Below, in pieces: positions 56,360 through 64,000 of a stretch of DNA of 64,000 nt. Origin of the DNA: Periplaneta americana (Eukaryota > Arthropoda > Insecta > Blattodea > Blattidae); assembly GCF_040183065.1 (NCBI RefSeq), contig NC_091123.1:7287501-7351500 (forward strand), given 5' to 3'. Below the pieces are notes generated by a model. The model saw nothing but the letters and a program-made list of their open reading frames with translations. It was not told the DNA's origin and searched no databases. Position 1 is the first letter of the stretch. Each line of letters opens with the position of its first letter. Both the position numbers and the translations under genes were made by a program.

Positions 56360-56500
56360 TTTGGTATGAAAATGTTAATGTGATGTTTGTGACAGGATCA
56401 GAGTTCCCTCTTCTGTAGAATAATGAAATGTGAAAGGATTACACGTAGAATTTCAGCTGCACTTGCATAGGAGTAATGCAGTACGTGGACTCGAGATAAC
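56360..56500 (-). promoter_or_regulatory. Conserved proximal upstream block of P450-4
   Basis: Aligns with the other three blocks up to the TTATCTCGAG motif (coding strand), then similarity stops near 56510-56540 and resumes at about 61040. Confidence 0.45.
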
Positions 56501-56539
56501 CAGGGTTATCTGTATGTGTGAACTGTATGAACTGTATGA

Positions 56540-57514
56540 CAGTTATTATTCCCTGTCAAATCGAACAGCAACAAAACACGACCTTCTCGTAAAAGGTCGA
56601 TTTTTTCATGAATTCCAGACATCAAATAAGGAGACACGTATTGTTTTATTTCCACAATTATTAAGTATTTGTGTGGTTATAACTATTTTAAATTACGCTA
56701 ATTATGCGCGCACTGTTACATAACATCACTTGGATCTCTATGTTTATTTATATAGATCTATAGTTTAGATTTCTGGCTTGGCGCATTTTAAAGACTAAAT
56801 ACAATAATTTTTATTACTGTAGGCCTACCACAAATAAATTTAAAATGTAGCTTAATTTTTTATCATTTCTTTTTCAAAGCAAAATTACTACATTAAATAG
56901 CCAAGTTTGAAAAACCTTAAATAAATAAATAAGTAAATAAATAAGTAAATGGACTTGTTCCCTGATGTATTATCTGTAAACTACTGCATTTAAAAATGTG
57001 GGATCTGCATACATACATTTGCAAAAATTTATTTTCCGAAGGCATGCACGCGCTCGCGATCCTCAGCTAATGAACCATTTGCGCCCTTAGGCCTACACGA
57101 TACACGTGTGCTAGAAGGCTGTGCACGGAAAGTTTTGCGAAATCCCCCGTTGCATATAATAACTGATGTGGCCACACTACACAACAAATACATGCATGCA
57201 TCAAATGAGTAATACCTTAAGGAACAGTAAACATCTTATCACAACATATTTTATTATTGTCAGCAGACGTAAGAGCGAGAGCCCTCCACGATGCTGTATG
57301 TTTATACTGTAGTGTATAGTCAATTTTTTACCGATTGCAAGGCTGGGTAAGGCAATAAACTTCGTGACAGTAAAACAGATGGCCGAAGACAAAATATAGA
57401 AGAGAAAAATAATCGGTCAGGGTTTGAATTTCATGGAGTGAAGTTCTGTGTGTCGAATATTAACGCTTGTGGCGTGACTTCTACAACACGAGTGACGGTA
57501 AAGATCGTATAATA
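56540..57514. other. Intergenic, nothing recognised
   Basis: No gene or known repeat apart from a short AAAT/AAGT-rich run near 56920-56950. It is part of the DNA inserted upstream of P450-4. Confidence 0.4.
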
Positions 57515-58831
57515 CGAGGCGCATCCAGAAAGTAAGTTTCGCTATTTTTTTAAAAAAGAACACACACTTTCAGGAAAAAATTTATTGGCAACAGGTACAG
57601 CAATGTTTCAGCTATTTTTCAACATAGCCACCATCAGAATTGAGACACTTGTCGTATCGTGGGATCAACTTTTGTAATCTCTGTCGAGAACTCTGCCGCC
57701 TGTGAATGGAACCAGCGTGTGACAGACTCTTCAGCTCTTTGTCGTTGCCAAAATGCCCACCGGAGGATAGGAATTTCTTGAGGTGCAAGAAAACGTGAAA
57801 ATCGCTGGGAGCAAGATCAGGACTGTAGGGTGGATGATCAAACAACTCCCAGCCAAATTCCGTCAAAACAGCTGCTGTGCGCCGAGCCGTATGTAGACGA
57901 GAATTGTCATGGAGGAGCACAACACCTGCAGTAAGCATTCCACGCCTCTTGTTTTGAATGGCACGTCGCAATTTTCGCAGTGTTTCACAGTAACGGTCAG
58001 CGTTCACTGTTTCACCTCTTGGAAGGAAGTCAATGAGCAGAATGCCCTTCCTGTCCCAGAACACCGTGCACATCACTCCGTACCGACAGCGTCTGTTTGA
58101 ATTTCGTCCTGACCGGAGACCCACTATGCCGCCAATGCATTGACTGCTGCTTGGTTTCCGGGGTGAAGTGCGAAATCCAAGTCTCATCGCCCGTGACGAT
58201 CCTGTAGAGGAACTCGTCGCCGTCATCGTGATACCGTTGCAGAAATGTCAGTGCTGCTCCTAAACGTTGCTTTTTGTCAGGTTTTTCGACACCCACCTGG
58301 CACACACTTTTTTGAACAGCAGGTGCTTAGTGACAATCTCATGCAACAAGGATCGCGATATCTGCGGAAAATGGCTGCTCAGCCCCGTAATCGTGAAGCG
58401 ACGGTTCTCCATGATGCACTGCCGCACCAGCTCAACACGATCATCATTGATGAGGGACGGTCGCCCACTGCGCTCTTCATCATGGACACTTTGACGACCT
58501 TCGGAAAACTGCCTACACCAGCGACGCACCATCTGCTTACTCATGATGTTCGGCCCATAGACCTGACAGAGCTGCCGATGAATTTCAATTGGCGCAATGC
58601 TTTGTGCATTAAAGAACTTTATCACCGACCGAACCTCGCAGGCGGCGGGAGAAGGAATAAGAGCTTCCATTTCGGACCACTGCTGCCACGCTACTGGCAC
58701 CAGGCGGGACCTGTTCGGCTGGCATATGATTGATACGTCATAGATCTGTTACGCATGCGCAATTGACACGGCTAATTACGTTTACTTTCAAGGGGAAAAA
58801 ATCGGGAAACTTACTTTCTGGATGCACCTCG
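57515..58831 (-). mobile_element. Mariner transposon, near full length, frames broken
   Basis: 1317 bp with inverted ends containing GCATCCAGAAAGTAAGTTTC and TA on each side (57513-57514, 58832-58833). The minus-strand transposase is spread over three frames (about 58700-58290, 58305-58080 and 58080-57612), so at least two frameshifts are present. The HTH region has SEGRQSVHDEERSGRPS. The D,D34D triad lies in VTGDETWISHF, LLHDNSRLHTA and YSPDLAPSD, with 34 residues between the second and third Asp. The C-terminus is YDKCLNSDGGYVEK, typical of the family. Cut-and-paste enzyme, now inactive. Confidence 0.93.
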
Positions 58832-58984
58832 TATATAAGCAGTTTTTAAATCCATTTGATCTTCCTAATCACGCTTTTAAAAAGAAAAGTACACTAAGAC
58901 GTGTAATTCGCGATTTATTGATACAGCTCAATTTAGTGGAGTCTTTGAATGTGCGAATATATGATTCGTGCCGTAAAAAAGTCT

Positions 58985-60185
58985 ATCTTCCGGATAGGTA
59001 AGGTATTGTATTGTATTGTATTGTATTGTATTTATTAACATTCCATGGTATTCATACGTGCTTACAGCTAGAATATGGAACAAGTCAAAAAACTTAATAC
59101 TATTATAAAATCTTAATTTATAGTCACAGTCTAGATGAAATATATACAGACGAGATTTACAATATAGTCTACTAGTACAACACATAGTTTTAGTATCAAT
59201 TTCATGAAGTGTTATTGAATGTCATGAATTCACCTACAGAATAGAAGGCGTGAGAAATTAGGTACTTCTTTAATTTGGCCCTAAATAATTTTATGTTTTG
59301 AGTTTCATTTTTTATATCGATAGGGAGGCTATTAAAAATTTTTACTGCCATATAACGCACTCCTTTTTGATAGCACGATAGACTTGCAAATGGAGTATGA
59401 AAGTCATTTTTTTTACGTATATTTATGCTATGAACTGTTGAATTAGTTACAAAGTTTTCACGATTACATACGAGGAAGACTATTAATGAAAAGATATACT
59501 GACAAGCCATGGGCATTATTTGTAGTTTTTTGAAAATAGTCCTACACGATTCCCTAGATTTGGCGCCTACTATTATTCTAATTACTCTTTTTTGTAATAG
59601 AAATATATTGTTACTATCTGTGGAATTTCCCCAGAATATTATTCCAAAACTCATTACCGAGTGGAAGTATGCAAAGTATATTGTTTTTAAGGTATTGATA
59701 TTTACTATCTTTTGCATAGATCTAATAGCAAAACAAGCTGAATTTAGTTTGGGGGTAATTTCTTTAATATGATTTTTCCAATTTAACACATTATCGATTT
59801 TTAAGCCAAGAAATTTGGTTGTTGTTTCTACTAGGGATCTATTGTTAATTATTGCGCTAGAAATCTGCGACGTTGAATTTGGACAGGATTTAAATTGAAT
59901 CATGTTAGTTTTGTTACAATTTAATACTAATTTATTGACTGAGAACCAGTCACATATTTTGAAGAGAATTTCCTCTGTTGAAGATTGGAATGTGTTGGAG
60001 TTATTGGCTGTAATTACTATACTTGTGTCATCTGCAAATAATATGGGATGACCTACATCTTTTATAAGGGGGGCAAGATCATTTATAAAGAGTAGAAAAA
60101 GTAGGGGACCTAATATTGATCCTTGAGGAATTCCATTATTAATAGTTCCCCATGTCGATGTAGAAGTTCCCCATGTCGATGTAGA
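58985..60185 (-). mobile_element. 5'-truncated LINE with RT catalytic core
   Basis: Minus-strand reading has GIPQGSILGPLLFLLFINDL, then LFADDTSIVI (the catalytic YxDD-type box). A long open C-terminal region follows with KFLGLKIDNVLNWKNHI, IIFWGNSTDS and VIRIIVGAKSRESCRTIFKK, ending around 59202. The 3' end is an (AATAC)n tail at about 59005-59035. The 5' half is missing. The open frame continues upstream of the first ATG at 59903. Same family as 13290-14991. Confidence 0.88.
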
Positions 60186-61039
60186 CGTGTGAAATTATAT
60201 GTAGTAGTTGTTGTGATATTAATACACATGAACGTAATGAAAGTAGTGCGGATAAAGAAAGTGAGCAACCCAGTTCTGGTACATTAAAATTACAATCTTT
60301 CAGTCCGTTGTCAAAAACTGAAGCTTCAGCAAAACAATTTTCTTTCGAGAAAGAAGGTAGGCGAGTGAAAATTTAAAGTACAGAGTGAATGAAAACAGAC
60401 GTTTAAATTGCAAAATATACAAATATTTGAAGATATCATAAAAAGTGAATACAAGTGTAAGTTAGCAGTGTTTCCTCGGGTGATTTGATCCGTACTGTGT
60501 GTAATGTTGTAACGTTCACTGGATCATCCAGCGCTGATAAATCTCCCAGAGCGCGGTCAGCATTTCCCGTCCAGTGCTGCTGCGCCCGTCTGCTACGCAT
60601 TATTTTGTAAATAATTAAATTTCCATTAAACTATTAGAGATCCCATTGTGATTTTTTCTGAAATTATTAGGAATACTTCAGTGCACGTAGTGGCCATTTT
60701 TTCATATTTTTAATACGGCTATTTCACATTGATATCTAACTTTTAAAAATTGAATTATAAAAAAATATTTATAATAATTATATTAAAATCAGTTAGTAAA
60801 TATTTAACAAAAGCCAGTATTTCAAGCTTTCAAATTCAGTTTTCAAAAAAATTTTAACATACATATGCTCAGAAATATGACGCTTTAAATGTTACATGAC
60901 ATTAACATACAATATTTTAAAAGCATGTGGACTTAGGTGGAAATAAAAATACACTTGTTAGTTTATTAGACCCATAGAGTTGGTAAAAAAATATAAACGC
61001 AATCAGAAATATGAAGGACATAATTTTTACAATTTTGTG
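60186..61039. other. Intergenic, nothing recognised
   Basis: AT-rich DNA with no recognised coding sequence. A short GATGTAGAAGTTCCCCATGT direct repeat is at its left edge (about 60150-60185). Confidence 0.4.
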
Positions 61040-61435
61040 CTAATTTGACGTGGAATGTGTGGATGTAGGGGTACGTAATACTCGAATGATCACGTGCTCA
61101 CGCGGGTTTTAGTGACCTTGTCCGGTATATGCGGTAGTAATTTTTATGTTGTCGGTGGCATTGAAGTTTAGTTATAGAATAACTCTGTTAAGAATGTGCC
61201 GAACTGAGGCGTTATTTGGGGGGGGACAATGTTGGGCAGTTAGAATATCCTTAATTTAAGATTAAAAAATTGATAATTGAGTAGTACTACCAAAAAACAT
61301 GTGAGAATTGAACGTTTAATGTTAAAGTATTGGTTCCACTTCCATAAACGCTGAAGAAATAATCAACGAGGTTTATTGGGATTAATTCAGGAAATAGGAG
61401 TTCCCTTATAACACAACAGCCCAACTTTGAGAAAG
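61040..61435 (-). promoter_or_regulatory. Displaced distal upstream region of P450-4
   Basis: Aligns with 43990-44390 upstream of P450-3 and 29310-29690 upstream of P450-2, including GTGACCTTGTC and the G-run. In P450-4 it is now about 4.5 kb from the start codon. Whether it has regulatory activity is unknown. Confidence 0.6.
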
Positions 61436-61765
61436 CAAAAACGAACAAAATTGTATTAAACCTTGTTGTTTGAAAGATCTCAAAAAATAACCTAATGAAT
61501 TTAATTACATTACTTAGGTATCACCCAGTACATATCTACCTACATATTTATATATCTACCTGTCTAATTATCAACCTACATATTGTATGTCTATCCTTCC
61601 TCCTGTCTCTTTGTCTATCTACCTGTCAGTTTATCCACTCATAAACTAACGTAATTATTTCTTTCTTTTTAATTTTTTTTCTGAATTTCTTCCTTCCTTC
61701 TACCCAGCACAGAGACGCCCTCCATGTTTTGCAGGGGTCTGGGCAAGATGAACTAATTCAACATG
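61436..61765 (+). pseudogene. Inverted fragment of P450 intron 1
   Basis: Reads as the reverse complement of intron 1 sequence: part of the palindrome arm, then GATA-type repeats, then the DNA next to exon 2 (compare 15000-15300 and 54560-54880). It ends at TGAACTAATTCAACA, just before exon 2 would start. It is a rearranged scrap with no exon. Confidence 0.75.
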
Positions 61766-61839
61766 GTCACCATAGTTGAAACAAATGTTCTTAATATATA
61801 TTTTTATAATGTACCGAAGTACATATTATATTTCCATGC

Positions 61840-62395
61840 ATATATTCTGCGTCATCATACGATGAAAGAGTAATGGAACGGAGAAAAATTCTCTCTGGCG
61901 CCGGGATTTGAACCCGGGTTTTCAGCTCTACGTGCTGACGCTTTATCCACTAAGCCACACCGGCGCCGGTGAGAATTTTTCTCCGTTCCATTACTCTTTC
62001 ATCGTATGATGACGCAGAATATCTGCATGGAAATATCATATGTACTTCGGTACATTAAAATAATATATATGATATGCGTAAATCACTTCGTGATTTAAGA
62101 CGGCGCTTATTCCGTCGGATCCCGGCCAACTAGTCACTCATTACGAGTGCACCTCAGCACATGTGTGGACTTCGATCCTAGGTTCATAGATATCTATGAC
62201 GTAGTGCAGAGGGCGGCCACTAGAGGGAACCCAAGAGTTGGAACTTAAAACTGAGACGATTCTTCCGACGCCGGGGTGGAATCCGGTGTGGCTTAGTGGA
62301 TAAAGCGTCAGCACGTAGAGCTGAAAACCCGGGTTCAAATCCCGGCGCCGGAGAGAATTTTTCTCCGTTCCATTACTCTTTCATCGTAAAATGTA
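61840..62395. repeat. Pair of tRNA-like units, one inside an inverted repeat
   Basis: A minus-strand tRNA-like sequence at about 61907-61973 and a plus-strand copy at about 62284-62352 share GGCTTAGTGGATAAAGC, the anticodon stem TCAGC/GCTGA around ACGTAGA (GTA by position, C at base 33), and CCGGGTTCAAATCCCGG. Each is followed by GAATTTTTCTCC, with a T-run. The first is bracketed by inverted arms about 60 bp long (CGTTCCATTACTCTTTCATC and complement). Same architecture as the arrays at 7611 and 26568, different tRNA head. Confidence 0.75.
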
Positions 62396-62419
62396 CTTAA
62401 AACAAGATACGAAAGTACA

Positions 62420-62422
62420 GAT

Positions 62423-62479
<57 letters not shown>

Positions 62480-62575
62480 GTTTTATTTTCACTGGCAGAG
62501 TTAAGGCCATCAGACCTTCTCTTCCACTCATCCAGGATCAAATCACACACAGAAAAATTCATACCGGTTTACAAA
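62420..62575 (-). mobile_element. LINE 3' end with (AAT)n
   Basis: Minus strand reads GGCCTTAACTCTGCCAG, AAATAAAA and an (ATT)n tail (62425-62480 on plus). Same family end as 18950-19090. Confidence 0.6.
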
Positions 62576-62599
62576 TATGGCATTTACAGCAACACTGAA

Positions 62600-64000
62600 A
62601 TTAAAAAAAAAATCATTTGAAATTGATGGAAAGAAGTAAGTCTGACGATCTACCTTCAACTAGTAATTCAGTGCCAGTGGACGGATTTAGCAGAGATCTG
62701 TGTGAAATGATGGTGTATACCAGTGATGTCAAAGCAAGCGCATTTTTCTGACCTTGACGTCGTGCGCGGGCAGCAATCGCTAAGTATGGAAAGAGGAAGG
62801 GTTGTGTATGTGAATAAGCAACCTGTTGGATTAAGAAAACAGTGGTGCACAAACTTCAAACGGAACGTGAAATTTTATGTCTTTATTTTTATATGGCTTC
62901 TTTCTGTTTAATATTATCTATATTGTCTGTGAAACAAAAGTACTAACACTGATTTCTTAATATTGCACTTTTGTTTTAAATCTTAATAACGTAATAGAGA
63001 GTTAAGAAGGAATATTCACTTAAATTCCATAGTATATAATATTATACTGTATTAAGTGGATGAAACACATCATTCATAAAGAAAGTGATATTCTAAAGAA
63101 AGAGATAGAGTATGACATGATAAGTTGGAATTTATATTGATGGTATCTTTAACCTTACAAAAGTAATCAATAAACTAATCAAAACAATATTACAGTACAC
63201 AGCAAAATTACCTAGGTACTGTATCTGTTTTAAGTGTAACTAATATTACATAACAAAACTCTTATCACATTATGCTTTTAAGGTGATTTTTGTGAGCAAC
63301 TTCCTATCATCAGAATATTAAATTATTTTCTCGAAATCTGCTGAACCTATAGAGTTGACATTTTTACAAAAGATGGGCACGTATCTTTTGCTTGTGATGT
63401 AACAGTAGTTGCTTTGTTAATTCATTTCCTTACAAACAATTTCCATGCTAATATTTTCAAAATTTTCAATACACTATCTTCAGTAATACGTATATACGGT
63501 ATATTAGATTTACGAAAACATTCTGTAAGGCTACTAAATAAATAGGCCTGTACCTGAAAATTTCACTTTTCTATACGAAAAGTTGAGAAAATATTTCTTT
63601 TGAATATAAAAATCAAGCTTGTGAAAAATGAACATTAAAATTAAAACTTACATTCTTATAATGCACTTATACTTCTCAGGCAAATCTAAAAATTAACATG
63701 GATACAGTTTTAATAAGTTCTCTTCCCTTTACCTATTGAATCAGTGCTGGCCATCCCTGAATATAGCTCGACCAAGCGGCATATACCACCGCTTTCATCT
63801 GTCTCTTTCCTTTCCGCTGTAAGCGCTCAGGCTCTCCTGGGCTCTAAAGCGCGCGCTTGCTCCTGTGGACATCAATTGACATGCCTGGTGTTTACCAACA
63901 TTCCTTTCAACAAAATTGAGGCCAAGCACTTTAAATATTTTATTCGAAAGTACACTTGTACACAAGGACAGTACCTGTGTTATAGTAGTACCGGTATTTT
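62600..64000. other. P450 3'-flank homology at the right edge
   Basis: 62600-62720 and 63888-64000 align continuously with 33617-33860 downstream of P450-3, with a hAT element in between. This suggests the 3' flank of another P450 gene whose coding part would lie beyond 64000. Confidence 0.7.
62721..63887. mobile_element. Non-autonomous hAT-type element with empty site in the window
   Basis: Ends CAGTGATGTCAA and, on the other strand, CAGGCATGTCAA; 1167 bp. Flanks GTGTATAC (62713-62720) and GTGTTTAC (63888-63895) match at seven of eight bases. The paralogous site at 33744-33751 has a single GTGTATAC. A 62-codon frame starts just inside the left end but resembles nothing I know. Confidence 0.88.

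Overview
This is a repeat-rich, AT-rich window from a large animal genome, almost certainly an insect. The clearest content is a head-to-tail array of four cytochrome P450 genes of the CYP6 type (CYP3 clan), all on the minus strand: P450-1 (16876 down to 4689), P450-2 (29148 to 19539), P450-3 (43822 to 34628) and P450-4 (56359 to 47713). Each has six coding exons of identical length (523, 274, 95, 222, 264 and 167 bases), identical intron phases and an open frame of 514 residues. Each has an N-terminal membrane anchor, WxxxR, ExxR, PERF and a Cys heme loop. A cockroach or termite source is my inference, from the type of CYP6 protein and the insect-like tRNA-headed SINEs. No species can be proved from this window.

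Layout from left to right. 1-4.6 kb holds SINEs, a short LINE end and a possible tyrosine-recombinase fragment. It has no recognisable P450 sequence until the 3' flank of P450-1, so the array appears to end here. P450-1 has the most swollen introns: a five-copy tRNA-like array, a SINE, a TTAA-flanked element and LINEs. 17-19.5 kb is upstream sequence plus LINE remnants. P450-2 carries a second five-copy tRNA-like array and a Tc1 remnant. 29.2-34.6 kb holds a hAT-type element, a decayed copy of the P450 last exon and a minisatellite. P450-3 follows, then an intergenic stretch with LINE and SINE pieces and a palindromic MITE, then P450-4. From 56.5 to 64 kb there is a mariner, a LINE, an inverted scrap of P450 intron 1 and a tRNA-like foldback. 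The last 1.4 kb matches the 3' flank of P450-3, so a fifth P450 probably lies just beyond the right edge.

The introns were duplicated with the genes. All four share a pyrimidine-rich (coding strand) 20-bp minisatellite in intron 4, and a roughly 500-550 bp near-perfect palindrome flanked by GATA-like repeats in intron 1. Later insertions are visible by comparing paralogues, so the window supplies its own empty sites.

The proteins are expected to be ER-membrane monooxygenases that oxidise xenobiotic or endogenous lipophilic substrates using electrons from P450 reductase. P450-2 departs from the family at the catalytic I-helix (AGSEP instead of AGFET). The most unusual structures are the two tRNA-like arrays. 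Both are about 1.47 kb, both hold exactly five units of 286-291 bp, and each unit keeps a nearly complete cloverleaf followed at once by a T-run. All coordinates were worked out by hand; exon edges were checked by frame and length agreement across the four genes.
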